From JAXLWB01 sp046328715 (lineage in GTDB: Bacteria; Chloroflexota; Anaerolineae; Caldilineales; Caldilineaceae): a stretch of DNA of 64,000 nt. The stretch covers positions 408,089 to 472,088 of the forward strand of contig JAXLWB010000001.1 of assembly GCA_046328715.1 (NCBI GenBank). Direction: 5' to 3'. Within the stretch, counting starts at the first letter, position 1. The number at the start of each line of letters is the position of its first letter. Position numbers and translations under genes: made by a program. Positions 33,323 through 41,741 of this stretch are shown in pieces. The notes under the pieces are model-generated. The model made no database searches and had not been told where the DNA came from. It was given only the letters and a program-made list of their open reading frames with translations.

Positions 33323-34735
33323 TTATTTGTTCAATAGGGTCAACGAATCCTTGAAGAGTTTGTCTTCCGGATCGAGCGTTGTTGCTTGTTTCAAAGCGGT
33401 AACAGCGTCGGCATTGTTGCCGAGAAGGGATTGCGCCCACGCCTGTAAGAAATAGGCGGGAGCCGTTGCAGCGTCATTCGGTTGTAGTTGGATCACGCCC
33501 TGGACGCCAGTGAGGATGGTCTGGGACAGCGCCTGATCATTGCCTTCGGCAACTGTGCCGATGATGAGTGGCGTTTGTGTGGTAAAGATCGACTCAGCAT
33601 CGTAGCCGCGCATCGCATCGACCGCACTCTTGAAATCGCCATAGAAGAGCTGGTCGAGCAACGGATAGGCTGTGCCTTGCATTTCGGCCTGTTCACGGCG
33701 GGCATCGCCGTTGATCTGTACCCAGGCGTTATTCCACTGCTGAGGCTCGTTGTCCTTGCTCAATGGTTTCACCTGTTCCAGGGTCGCCAAGGCATCTTTC
33801 CAGAGCCCGGCTTGCGCTTCTTGCAACATGCGATCATTGAGTTTGGTCAGGTCACTTGGCGCGGTTGCTGGTAGCTTTTGAGGCTCAACTGCGACCATCG
33901 CTGAACCATCCCAACGCAAAATCGTATAGCTAGGATTTCGTACACCACAGGCGTAACAAAAGACATAGTAATCGCTATTATCCAATACAACTTCGCCGAT
34001 CCCATCGCCGTTGACATCCTGCACGACTCCAGCACCGGGGCTGGAACTGAAGGCGCTAGCCTCCTGTTTGAGCGCTGTTCCGTCGAAGCTGAAGAGTCCA
34101 AAGACGCCGCTATGTGCGCCTGCGCCGCCATCTACCTGAAGCCAAAGCCGCTCAGGTTCAATTGTCACCTGGAAGACTGAACCTGCGCCCAAGTAGTCGG
34201 GACTGACTGATTGGGTGGCTGTAGGGGCGCTATTGGCATCCACTTGTTGTGTGGATGCGGCATTATTCTCGCCTGTGGCCGTTGCGGTATCGACCAACTC
34301 ATATTGGGTCACTTGCTTCCACTGTCCGCTATCTTGCTGGTAGATGGCGATCATGTGATTTTGCAAGGGGTCGAAACTGCGGATGCCCACGGTGTGTGCG
34401 ACCCATACCTTTGTACCTGTGCTGGCAACGGTTGCTTCAAAGGCATGGACACCTTCGATCCCGGTCGAATCTGCCGGGGCAAAGGTGATGCCCAAATCCG
34501 CCGCAAAACGATCTTCAACGGATTGTTGCTGTGGACTGGTTTCGGGTGTGGTGCTCGATGTTTCATCGCTAATGGGAGGCAGCGGGGTAGGAATCAACGC
34601 ATTGGGTGTGGTAGTGGCTTCATTTGCTGCTGGCGTGATAATCGGCACTGCGGTGGGTACAATTACTTCATCGGTACAGGCGGCTAACAAGCCAGCACTG
34701 ACAAGGATCATTGGCAAGATAAGCTTTCGACGCAT
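33323..34735 (-). CDS. Lipoprotein with C-terminal TPR-like region
   Basis: This 470-aa predicted lipoprotein has lipobox L-A-A-C near residue 20, followed by a Thr/Pro/Ala-rich linker of about 60 residues. The middle resembles an FG-GAP-like repeat (D-V-N-G-D-G-I-G-E-V-V near residue 240) with a C-Y-A-C pair nearby. The C-terminal 190 residues look like TPR helices ending A-L-K-Q-A-T-T-L-D-P-E-D-K. The ATG at 34735 follows GGAGAACG. No catalytic motif is seen. It probably sits on the outer face of the membrane; a monitoring or scaffolding role is speculation. Confidence 0.75.
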   Translation of the reverse strand: MRRKLILPMILVSAGLLAACTDEVIVPTAVPIITPAANEATTTPNALIPTPLPPISDETSSTTPETSPQQQSVEDRFAADLGITFAPADSTGIEGVHAFEATVASTGTKVWVAHTVGIRSFDPLQNHMIAIYQQDSGQWKQVTQYELVDTATATGENNAASTQQVDANSAPTATQSVSPDYLGAGSVFQVTIEPERLWLQVDGGAGAHSGVFGLFSFDGTALKQEASAFSSSPGAGVVQDVNGDGIGEVVLDNSDYYVFCYACGVRNPSYTILRWDGSAMVAVEPQKLPATAPSDLTKLNDRMLQEAQAGLWKDALATLEQVKPLSKDNEPQQWNNAWVQINGDARREQAEMQGTAYPLLDQLFYGDFKSAVDAMRGYDAESIFTTQTPLIIGTVAEGNDQALSQTILTGVQGVIQLQPNDAATAPAYFLQAWAQSLLGNNADAVTALKQATTLDPEDKLFKDSLTLLNK

Positions 34736-34818
34736 AACGTTCTCCAATATAGGGAAGACCATGGACTTACACGGGACTTCACCAGCGAGGTGTTGGTGCC
34801 CATGTGCGGAATTGGTAT

Positions 34819-34912
34819 CTATTCAGCCTCCTGATAGTCATCTTCCGGGAAGGCTCTTGCGCAAGTGAAACTTGTACAATTGACCCTTCCCGGAAGAAGA
34901 ATGCCTGAATAG
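34819..34912. other. Long two-part inverted repeat
   Basis: CTATTCAG (34819-34826) pairs with CTGAATAG (34905-34912) and CTTCCGGGAAGG (34842-34853) with CCTTCCCGGAAG (34885-34896). It lies downstream of the YhhN gene and upstream of the lipoprotein gene and may terminate the former. No T-run is adjacent. Confidence 0.5.
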
Positions 34913-34937
34913 TTACCGGAATTGAATGATTTGTTCG

Positions 34938-35600
34938 TTACGAACCACGGACCGACCAGGCAATCAGCAATTGGGCAACATAATAGGTGCTCAAGACGAC
35001 GATGCTCGCCGTGGCAAATTTGGTACGGAAACGGTCAATGGCCAAGACCGAATCTGAGACGAGAAAGAGCAGGGCTCCAACTGCGGCAACTGCGCTCGCC
35101 GTTGTGCCCGATTCAAACCAATATTCTGCGCCCTGCCAGGCCATCACCGAGATGACAAGCATATAGGCAATCACATAGATGCGCAATTTCCCCACGGCAC
35201 GCCAAAGATAGGCGAGCATCAGCAGCGCAATGAGTAAAAAGGGCCAATAGAGCCAGCCACTACGGTTGTGTAGCCCTGCTAAATTCGTAAAGGCTGCAAT
35301 ATAGAGCAAATGTGCAACCAGAAAACTAAACAAACCTGGAATAAAACGATCCTGGGGCAGCATCAAGAAGACATCCCCAGCCAGGGAAAAGACTAGGCCG
35401 CCAATAATCATCGACTGGTAGAAGGATGCTCGCCCGGTTTCGGCAATATCGGGATTGGCCAACACGGCAACCAACAGAATTGTCCAGGTTGTAAGCGGCT
35501 TGAGCAAATAGACATGCCAGCGACGCCCGTTATACTCGGCCAAGATATGCAATGTTCCACTGACCACCACAACTGCTGTTGCAAGAATTAAGGGGATCAA
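34938..35600 (-). CDS. YhhN/TMEM86-family membrane protein (lysoplasmalogenase-like)
   Basis: This 220-aa protein has about seven to eight transmembrane segments. The family pattern K-P-L-T-T-W near residue 34, A-G-D-V-F-L-M-L-P near residue 74 and S-D-S-V-L-A-I-D-R-F near residue 183 is clear; the two aspartates in those motifs are the conserved ones of YhhN/TMEM86. Members hydrolyse the vinyl-ether bond of lysoplasmalogens in animals; bacterial substrates are less certain. It lies upstream of the lipoprotein gene on the same strand and 24 nt after a methyltransferase-like gene. Confidence 0.87.
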   Translation of the reverse strand: MIPLILATAVVVVSGTLHILAEYNGRRWHVYLLKPLTTWTILLVAVLANPDIAETGRASFYQSMIIGGLVFSLAGDVFLMLPQDRFIPGLFSFLVAHLLYIAAFTNLAGLHNRSGWLYWPFLLIALLMLAYLWRAVGKLRIYVIAYMLVISVMAWQGAEYWFESGTTASAVAAVGALLFLVSDSVLAIDRFRTKFATASIVVLSTYYVAQLLIAWSVRGS

Positions 35601-35624
35601 GGTGCGCCTTTAGAATAAAATCGA

Positions 35625-36062
35625 TTAATAGACATATGGAATCAGTCGCCAACTGTGTTGGCGCAACTGTTCATAACCGGCAAAGTGCCGGATTAAAAGC
35701 TGCTCTTCAACGTTAAGCTTAACCACCAGATCGACGATGAGTACAAGCCAAAAGAATAGGCGTAGCCAGGAAAACGAATTCGCTACCAGCGCTGCTGCAC
35801 CGAGAATCAACGATAGGTACATCGGATGTCGAATCCACGAATAAGGGGCAACCTGAACCAGATTTGCGTCCTTCTTGGGCTGGGGTGTGACGTTGAAGTT
35901 TCCGAGGCGCATCGTGAGAATGGCCCAAATGGCTAACAGGATGGCTGCAACCTCCAGTATCAACCAAAAACCAGAGGCCACAATCGGCCCACTGACGGCG
36001 ACAGCGATCAGCATCGTAAACTGAATGGCCACCAAACTGTAAGACAAACTTTTGCTGAGCAT
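35625..36062 (-). CDS. Isoprenylcysteine/phospholipid methyltransferase-like membrane protein
   Basis: This is a 145-aa membrane protein with three to four hydrophobic segments. The motif A-P-Y-S-W-I-R-H-P-M-Y-L-S near residues 72-84 and the C-terminal E-E-Q-L-L-I-R-H-F-A-G-Y near residues 118-129 are the two signatures of the ICMT/PEMT-like methyltransferases, which bind S-adenosylmethionine at the membrane. The substrate is unknown. It is probably co-transcribed with the YhhN gene that follows. Confidence 0.85.
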   Translation of the reverse strand: MLSKSLSYSLVAIQFTMLIAVAVSGPIVASGFWLILEVAAILLAIWAILTMRLGNFNVTPQPKKDANLVQVAPYSWIRHPMYLSLILGAAALVANSFSWLRLFFWLVLIVDLVVKLNVEEQLLIRHFAGYEQLRQHSWRLIPYVY

Positions 36063-36239
36063 AGCCTGAAATTGTGCCGCCTTCAGCCATAAGTGTCAAA
36101 CCGTGTTGCCTCAAGGAAGCATCTTTGGGATGGCCTTTCACATTACGTAGAATAATCCGTATGTTTGCTGGTCAACGGAGGTGACCTTTGCTGAGGAATA
36201 GGCGGCAATCTGCAACCATAAGGTATACAGACGTGAGGT

Positions 36240-36276
36240 AGGCGGCGAACAGTAGGTTGCCTGCTATTCGCCGCCT
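36240..36276 (-). terminator. Hairpin after the CNNM-type gene
   Basis: AGGCGGCGAACAGTAGG and CCTGCTATTCGCCGCCT pair over 17 positions with two mismatches and a 3-nt loop. It lies 40 nt beyond the stop of the gene at 36315 on the - strand. No clear T-run follows. Confidence 0.5.
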
Positions 36277-36314
36277 GGAGCAGATTCATTTCTGCGAGAG
36301 GCAGACGGGTATGG

Positions 36315-37625
36315 CTAAGTGACTTCGAGGGGCAAACGTGCTATCAAAACTTTATCGACACGGCGCCCATCCATATCGACGACTTCCAGTCGTAGACCGC
36401 CATATTCGAAGGAGTCACCCGTGCTGGGTACTTTTTGCAACATGCGCATCACAAAGCCGCCCAACGTTTGGTAGTAGCCTTCTTCTTCGTCAGGCAACTC
36501 GTCCAGGTCAAACTTCTCCTTGAACTCGTCAATTGCATACATCCCATCGATCAGCCAGGAGCCATCGTCTCGTTCCACTTCTTCGACTTCCTGTGCCTCA
36601 TCACTGTTGGGTAGCTCGCCGATAATGGCCTCGAAGATGTCGTCGATTGTGACCATTCCTTCCAGACCGCCGTACTCGTCGATCACCAGGGCGATGTGGG
36701 TGCCTGTCTCTTTGAGTTTGTCAACCACTTCCAGCGCAGGCGTGCTTTCCGGGATGAAGAGTGGTTGGCGAATCACCTCTTTCAACACCAGCGGATGGCC
36801 AGCCAGACTTTGTGCCAACAGATCCTTGCTCAACACCACGCCCACGACCGTGTCCAAATCGCCGTCGGCCACGGGAAACTGGGCAAAGCCATGTTCGAGT
36901 ACCTTGTTGCGGACCTCTTCGGCACTATCGTTAATGTCCAACCAAATAATATCGGTGCGAGGGGTAAGCAAGGCGTTGACGGTGCGATCGCTCAACCGGA
37001 AGACCTGGCCAACGATCTCTTGTTCGATCTCTTCAAAGATGCCGACTTCTTTGCCTTGCTCAATCAATTGGCGAACATCCTCATCGGTCACCAAAGGATC
37101 GCCGGAACGTTGCACACCGAAGAGATGTACGACAAAGTTGGTGCTGGCGCTGAGCAATGCCACAATGGGCGAACTAAACGTGGCCAAGGTTTTCATCAGC
37201 GGTGCTGTAGCCCCGGCGATGCTCTCCGCGTAATTCAAGGCAAGCTGTTTGGGCACCAGTTCGCCCAGTACTAGCGAGATAAAGCCAAGCAGCATCACAA
37301 CAAGCCCCACTGAAATCGATGCACTATAGGGCGCAAGCCAGGGAAACTGTGCCAACCAGTTTGCCAACGCCGTACTCATCGAAGCCCCGCCCAGGGCACC
37401 GGTCAAAATGCCAATCAGCGTAATGCCAATTTGTACAGTTGAGAGAAATTGGCTGGGATTTTCAGCAAGCTGGAGCGCGGATTTTGCGCTTTCATCGCCA
37501 GCCTCGGCACGTTGCTGCAAGCGATTTTTGCGGGCCGATACAATCGCCAATTCGGCCATGGATAGCAACCCATTCAGAAGAATCAAGAATAGGATGAATA
37601 GAAGCTCAAGTAGAATATGAGACAT
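36315..37625 (-). CDS. CNNM/HlyC-CorC-family membrane protein (DUF21-CBS)
   Basis: This 436-aa protein has an N-terminal DUF21 membrane domain (about residues 1-190: L-L-N-G-L-L-S-M-A-E-L-A-I-V near 17-30, G-I-T-L-I-G-I-L-T-G-A near 67), a CBS pair (about 205-330; T-D-I-I-W-L-D near 218 and I-D-E-Y-G-G-L-E-G-M-V-T near 312) and a C-terminal CorC_HlyC transporter-associated domain with G-G-F-V-M near residue 391. This architecture is shared by Mg2+/Co2+ efflux-type CNNM/MpfA proteins; the old name 'hemolysin' is misleading. It stands alone on the - strand. Confidence 0.93.
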   Translation of the reverse strand: MSHILLELLFILFLILLNGLLSMAELAIVSARKNRLQQRAEAGDESAKSALQLAENPSQFLSTVQIGITLIGILTGALGGASMSTALANWLAQFPWLAPYSASISVGLVVMLLGFISLVLGELVPKQLALNYAESIAGATAPLMKTLATFSSPIVALLSASTNFVVHLFGVQRSGDPLVTDEDVRQLIEQGKEVGIFEEIEQEIVGQVFRLSDRTVNALLTPRTDIIWLDINDSAEEVRNKVLEHGFAQFPVADGDLDTVVGVVLSKDLLAQSLAGHPLVLKEVIRQPLFIPESTPALEVVDKLKETGTHIALVIDEYGGLEGMVTIDDIFEAIIGELPNSDEAQEVEEVERDDGSWLIDGMYAIDEFKEKFDLDELPDEEEGYYQTLGGFVMRMLQKVPSTGDSFEYGGLRLEVVDMDGRRVDKVLIARLPLEVT

Positions 37626-37745
37626 TATGTGAAGTACAGAATGTGAAGTACAGATTCATGCGACGCATCTCGCCGAGCAGTCGAATCATGTTGGACGTAA
37701 AACCGGTTCTATCTTGCATTCTCTCTATCCTAACAGCAAAAAGCA

Positions 37746-37780
37746 GAGAGAGAAAAGTAAGAACCTTACCTTTCTCTCTC
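37746..37780 (-). terminator. Terminator-like hairpin
   Basis: GAGAGAGAAAAGTAAG pairs with CTTACCTTTCTCTCTC with one mismatch. On the - strand it follows the MBL hydrolase gene by about 90 nt and is followed by a T-rich stretch, consistent with a terminator for that gene. Confidence 0.55.
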
Positions 37781-37868
37781 CACTTTCTGATCCTTCTTCT
37801 CGCCTCAATTTCGGATAGCGCCCTGGATCGCTCAGCGCTGCGCCGTTTGAGGACATTTTCAAATCGCC

Positions 37869-38831
37869 TTAGTCGGCATAGGCGGCTAACAGGCGGCGAT
37901 AGAGGAAGAGCAGATTTTCATTAAAATAGGAAGAAAACTCCCAGTTGGCAAATTTGGGGGGAATCGGAGTCTGGGCTGCGCGCTGGATTGCGTCATTGCT
38001 GTCGGTCGCGCCGTAGACAATCTCGCGCATCGCGATTTCTGTCAACATGGTGATGTATTGGCGCTGGATGCGCAGATCGTCACTTTCGGCGATTGGACCG
38101 TGGCCAGGGATCAAATACTGAATGGACAGACCACTCACCAGGTTGAGGATGCGGTCCAACTCGCCCGGATCACCGTCAAACAAACTGGGATGATGGCCTA
38201 CGGTCAGCAGATCGCCAGTAAAGACGACATGAGCGTCTGGCACATAGAGAATCGTATCGCTCTGTGAATGGCCGCCCCCATAGTTGATGATCTGAATCGA
38301 GCGTTTGGTTCCCTCAATGATCAGCTTGTTCTCAAAACTGATGGTAGATGGGATGAGTTGCAACTCGGGTAGACTGGCCACCAACGTTTGATAGTAGGCA
38401 ATCTCTGAAGATTGTGTCTGTTTTGCTCCCTTACTACCTTTTTGACTACTACTTAACAATTGTTGTAATTTCGATTGCGCATTTTGGCGACTATCTTCTA
38501 ACTCTTTGCTCTGGATAAGTGCTTGGCGAGTTGCTACACTGGAAATAATATCTGCCTGATCTTTGAAAACAATGTTGCCACCGACATGGTCGAGGTGATG
38601 ATGACTGTTCACGACAAATCGAACTGGTTTTCCTGTCGCAGCTTCACTCGCCTTGGCAAGATCGAGCGCAGCGGTAGGTGCCAAAAATGAATCAAAAACA
38701 ACAACCCTATCACCAAGATCAATAACACCTGCATTGGAGACCGCTTTGCCTGTCGATTTGGCAAAGGCGGCATAGACCCCATCCCCAATTGCTTCAAATT
38801 GAAAATGTTCGGAAACTGTAAGATTTTTCAT
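37869..38831 (-). CDS. MBL-fold metallo-hydrolase
   Basis: This 320-aa metallo-beta-lactamase-fold protein has the zinc motif S-H-H-H-L-D-H near residues 77-83, a distal histidine in Y-G-G-G-H-S-Q near 184, D in F-T-G-D near 203 and the final H in P-G-H-G-P near 243. Residues about 105-145 form a Gln/Ser/Lys-rich insertion uncommon in the family. No signal peptide. The substrate is unknown; the four-histidine arrangement resembles the class B3/quinohemoprotein-associated group. The ribosome binding site is weak. Confidence 0.88.
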   Translation of the reverse strand: MKNLTVSEHFQFEAIGDGVYAAFAKSTGKAVSNAGVIDLGDRVVVFDSFLAPTAALDLAKASEAATGKPVRFVVNSHHHLDHVGGNIVFKDQADIISSVATRQALIQSKELEDSRQNAQSKLQQLLSSSQKGSKGAKQTQSSEIAYYQTLVASLPELQLIPSTISFENKLIIEGTKRSIQIINYGGGHSQSDTILYVPDAHVVFTGDLLTVGHHPSLFDGDPGELDRILNLVSGLSIQYLIPGHGPIAESDDLRIQRQYITMLTEIAMREIVYGATDSNDAIQRAAQTPIPPKFANWEFSSYFNENLLFLYRRLLAAYAD

Positions 38832-39225
38832 AATAGTTCTTTAGTATAGTTAATTCGAGATACTCGTTAGTAGGCTTTCGGTCTACCGTTCTCGCTGATG
38901 TGACTTACGTAGCAGGTAAGACGGTTTGTTCAAGTATTGGGTGAACTTACAGTTAATCATACCGTTATTAGCAAGAATCATCAACTAGAAGTTTGTCCGA
39001 AAACCTGTTGTTGCAGTAGAGATGCGTATGATTCTGGTCCTTTGCACTATAGAGCTTTCTTGAGTTGCAATATTGAAGTTCAAGAAGTGTTAACGAAACT
39101 AGCACATCCGTATCGCAGTTCAATCACTTTGATCAACTTAATTTGTTTGGTTCTGTTTGAAAACATTCTCAAGTTACCCTGGAAGATTTTGTTTCGAGCA
39201 CGACCTAAAGCACGGAAAATAACGT
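38832..39225. other. Intergenic region, no gene supported
   Basis: About 390 nt between divergent genes. A TTG-started frame (38937-39287) reads through it and contains C-C-C, but it has no ribosome binding site, no upstream GTTACC array and runs into the next gene, so I do not call it. No strong hairpin is seen. Confidence 0.4.
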
Positions 39226-39519
39226 ATGCAGGATACAAACACACTTACCAAGATCAAGAATCACTTCGAGTTCATTCACGACGATAGCAAGCCAGCCAAC
39301 AACAATGACATGAGCCAATCTATGTATGAACTCAACAATCTACTATCCATAGTGCTAAGTCAAACGACCATTGCACTCTCCAAACTTCCTCCGACAAGCC
39401 CCGCACGGGACAATATGGAGCGTGTGCAGCAGGCGACAGAACAATTGGCAGACCTGCTCTTGCAGATGAACTTCAAGATGCAGCAGGAGAGTTACGTAGT
39501 TGAGTTGAATCATAACTAG
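39226..39519 (+). CDS. Small standalone HisKA-like protein (97 aa)
   Basis: This is a 97-aa protein whose central part (Y-E-L-N-N-L-L-S-I-V-L-S-Q-T-T-I-A-L, then P-A-R-D-N-M-E-R-V-Q-Q-A-T-E-Q-L-A-D-L-L) resembles the helical hairpin of histidine-kinase dimerisation domains found after the H-box in sensor hybrids. The phospho-acceptor histidine position (usually H-E-x-x-N) appears as Y-E-L-N-N, so phosphorylation is unlikely. No ATPase domain follows. It could be a decoy or dimerisation inhibitor of a kinase, or a gene fragment. The start has no clear ribosome binding site. Confidence 0.55.
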   Translation: MQDTNTLTKIKNHFEFIHDDSKPANNNDMSQSMYELNNLLSIVLSQTTIALSKLPPTSPARDNMERVQQATEQLADLLLQMNFKMQQESYVVELNHN

Positions 39520-39843
39520 GCGGCTTCTTCTAGGGAGGGTCTGCTCAGGAAATCACTTGAGCGGACAGCGTCTTCCTGCAAGAAGATCCCTAAATCATTA
39601 TTCTGATCTAGTAGAGCTTTTTGCCGCTTTATCTATCCGCGCACAGGTTGATTTATCGTAGGGAAAATTTTGGCGATCTCTATAAGAATAAGCACAATAT
39701 ACGGTTAGGCCGTTGCAAAAAATAAATAGCCTAATTTTGAAGCTTTGGGCAGTGGCTCAAGCGATTTCATTTGAATATGTTTCATTTTGAAAGCGCTTTA
39801 ATCGTCAAAAGGTGACTAGCTTATTCTTATGTGGTGAAAACCT
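39520..39843. other. Intergenic region with a hairpin
   Basis: GTCTGCTCA pairs with TGAGCGGAC at about 39558-39585 shortly after the stop of the preceding gene and could terminate it. The remaining 250 nt is A/T-rich and shows no gene; it presumably holds the promoter of the acyltransferase. Confidence 0.4.
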
Positions 39844-40665
39844 ATGCAATCGATCGCCGATGAACTAGGGAATTACACAACAGCGCCGCGCCAAGTTTCA
39901 AACCTGGCGCGGCGTTTCCCTTCACTTGCCTACTATTCTCGCTTCGTTTCCTATGTCTTACGCTATAGTGGCCTTGCACAAAAAGGCAAGTATGGTGCCG
40001 AAGAGTGGTGGAGCAGTAGCTTGCTTTCGATGCAGGCACTTGAAGCGGTAGGGGTGGAGATCGAAATCCGAGGTCTAGCCAATCTTCAGACCTTTCACGG
40101 CCCATGTGTCTTCATTGGCAACCACATGAGTACCATGGAGACGATCTGCCTGCCTGGCGTGGTGCAACCCTACAAAGATTGCACCTTTGTCGTCAAGCGT
40201 GGCATCGTTGAATATCCCGTCTTTAAGCATATCATGCTCGCCCGCGATCCAATCGTCGTGGACCGCGAAAATCCGCGCGAGGATCTCAAAGCCGTGCTGG
40301 AGGAAGGTAGCAAACTTCTGGAGCGCGGCTGCTCCGTAATTGTCTTTCCGCAAACCACCCGTACCGTCACCTTTGACCCGGAACATTTCAATACCATTGG
40401 TGTAAAACTGGCTAAACGTGCCAACGTGCCAGTGGTACCAATTGCGCTGAAAACGGACGCATGGGGCATTGGCGCGTGGGTCAAGGAACTTGGCTGGATT
40501 GATCCATCCAAAAAGATCCATATTACCTTTGGTGCTCCGATCGAGATTCAGAGCCGCGGCAACGACGAACATAAACAGATCATCGAGTTCATTCAAACTC
40601 ATCTGCAACTTTGGCAACGTGAATCAACGGGCCACAAACCAGTATCGCTGAATCGCCAAGTCTAA
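39844..40665 (+). CDS. PlsC-like 1-acylglycerol-phosphate acyltransferase
   Basis: This 273-aa acyltransferase has motif I as N-H-M-S-T-M-E-T near residues 98-105 (the usual N-H-x-x-x-x-D with E in place of D) and motif III as F-P-Q-T-T-R-T near 171-177, where most members have F-P-E-G-T-R-S. A later V-P-I-A-L-K-T-D near 199 fits motif IV. The changes at two catalytic motifs suggest a subfamily with altered substrate. It lacks a strong membrane anchor. A MITE-like repeat starts just after its stop. Confidence 0.82.
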   Translation: MQSIADELGNYTTAPRQVSNLARRFPSLAYYSRFVSYVLRYSGLAQKGKYGAEEWWSSSLLSMQALEAVGVEIEIRGLANLQTFHGPCVFIGNHMSTMETICLPGVVQPYKDCTFVVKRGIVEYPVFKHIMLARDPIVVDRENPREDLKAVLEEGSKLLERGCSVIVFPQTTRTVTFDPEHFNTIGVKLAKRANVPVVPIALKTDAWGIGAWVKELGWIDPSKKIHITFGAPIEIQSRGNDEHKQIIEFIQTHLQLWQRESTGHKPVSLNRQV

Positions 40666-40671
40666 ACTCAT

Positions 40672-40800
40672 AGACAACGCAGATAATGATAGACAACGCA
40701 AATAAAGATGACACATTTGTAGGGGCGTACCCTTGCGGTCGCCCCAGGGCACTGGCAAGCGGATGCCCCTACAAGTGCCATGATTACTTTACGATTTGTT
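40672..40800. repeat. MITE-like repeat, degenerate copy
   Basis: Two tandem ATAGACAACGCA left ends (40674 and 40690) are followed by TGTAGGGGCGTACCC and an ATGCCCCTACA segment that match the interior of the copies at 11685 and 18256. The right end is eroded. It follows the acyltransferase stop closely, like the other copies. Confidence 0.6.
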
Positions 40801-40810
40801 ATTTCGGTAC

Positions 40811-40886
40811 CCAAGGGGCTCCCAGGCAGTTTCGAGGAGAAATCTTGACTTAACACCGAAAAGATTCCTCGCAAACTGCCGCTTGG
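40811..40886. other. Imperfect hairpin upstream of the esterase gene
   Basis: Segments CCAAGGGG...GGCAGTTTCGAGGA...ATCTT and AAGATTCCTCGCAAACTGCCGCTTGG pair with small bulges. It lies about 55 nt before the esterase start and may be a structured leader or a small repeat. Confidence 0.4.
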
Positions 40887-40941
40887 AAAGACAGTACCCG
40901 CAGATTCGTGAACTACTAAAACTTATAAGGAAGGACTTATC

Positions 40942-41697
40942 ATGCATCGAATCTTTGCTTCACTACCGGCGGGCAGCACATCCGCCAACCCTGCCATTGA
41001 CTGCTATTTACCACCCGCCGATCAGCGTAACGGGACGGGGTTGATCATTTTCCCAGGTGGTGGTTACCGCATGCATGCTGAGCACGAAGGAAAAGGTTAT
41101 GCCGATTTTTTTGTCCAGGCAGGAATTTGCTGCTTTGTGGTCAGCTACCGGCTAGGCGGCGACGGCGATCGCCACCCAGCAATGCTCGAAGATGCGTTAG
41201 CGGCGATTCATACCGTTCGGCAACGGGCCAGCGAGTGGGGTGCCGATCCACGCAAAATCGGCGTAATGGGTTCTTCGGCAGGCGGACATCTGACCGCCCA
41301 TTCGATCACGGCGTACACACAGTATCAGGGTGACGTCTCACTGCGCGCTGACTTCGCTATTCTCTGTTACCCAGTGATTGCCATGACGGGGCCGCACTGT
41401 CATACTGGGTCGCGGGGCAACCTGCTTGGGGAAGATACGTCGGAAGCAGAGGCGCTGGCAGTCTCACCCGAACACTTGGTCACCCCACAAACGCCACCTT
41501 GCTTTCTCTGGCATACCTGGGAAGATCCCGCCGTGCCGGTTGAAAATAGCCTGCTCTTTGCCTCGGCCTTGCGTGCCAACAAGGTGCCTTTTGAGATGCA
41601 CATCTATCCCAAAGGTCGACATGGGCTGGGCTTGAACACGGAATTACCGTGGGGAAGAGATTGTCTGCGCTGGATGGGTGAGGTAGTGGGTGATTAG
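40942..41697 (+). CDS. Alpha/beta-hydrolase, carbohydrate-esterase-like
   Basis: This 251-aa alpha/beta-hydrolase has F-P-G-G-G-Y near residues 36-41 as oxyanion loop, the nucleophile serine in G-S-S-A-G-G-H near residue 112, an aspartate in W-E-D-P-A-V-P near 195 and the histidine in K-G-R-H-G-L near 230. This set is typical of xylan/acetyl esterase-like enzymes of the BD-FAE/esterase D type. No signal peptide, so cytosolic. The ATG follows AAGGAAGG. Natural ester substrate unknown. Confidence 0.88.
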   Translation: MHRIFASLPAGSTSANPAIDCYLPPADQRNGTGLIIFPGGGYRMHAEHEGKGYADFFVQAGICCFVVSYRLGGDGDRHPAMLEDALAAIHTVRQRASEWGADPRKIGVMGSSAGGHLTAHSITAYTQYQGDVSLRADFAILCYPVIAMTGPHCHTGSRGNLLGEDTSEAEALAVSPEHLVTPQTPPCFLWHTWEDPAVPVENSLLFASALRANKVPFEMHIYPKGRHGLGLNTELPWGRDCLRWMGEVVGD

Positions 41698-41741
41698 AGA
41701 CTGGTAACTGGTAATGATGCAATTACACAATTACCAATCTT
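41698..41741. terminator. Terminator between convergent genes
   Basis: AGACTGGTAA-type left arm and TTACCAATCT right arm fold around GATGCAATTACAC, followed by TTTT on the + strand. It lies in the 44-nt gap between the esterase and the dehydratase. Confidence 0.5.

Noticed and set aside
37643..37924. 93-codon + strand ORF between the CNNM-type and MBL genes
   Set aside because: It reads through a terminator hairpin and into the antisense of the MBL gene; no recognisable domain.
38937..39287. TTG-started ORF containing C-C-C, considered as another cysteine leader
   Set aside because: No GTTACC array, no ribosome binding site, no terminator, and it overlaps the start of the following gene.
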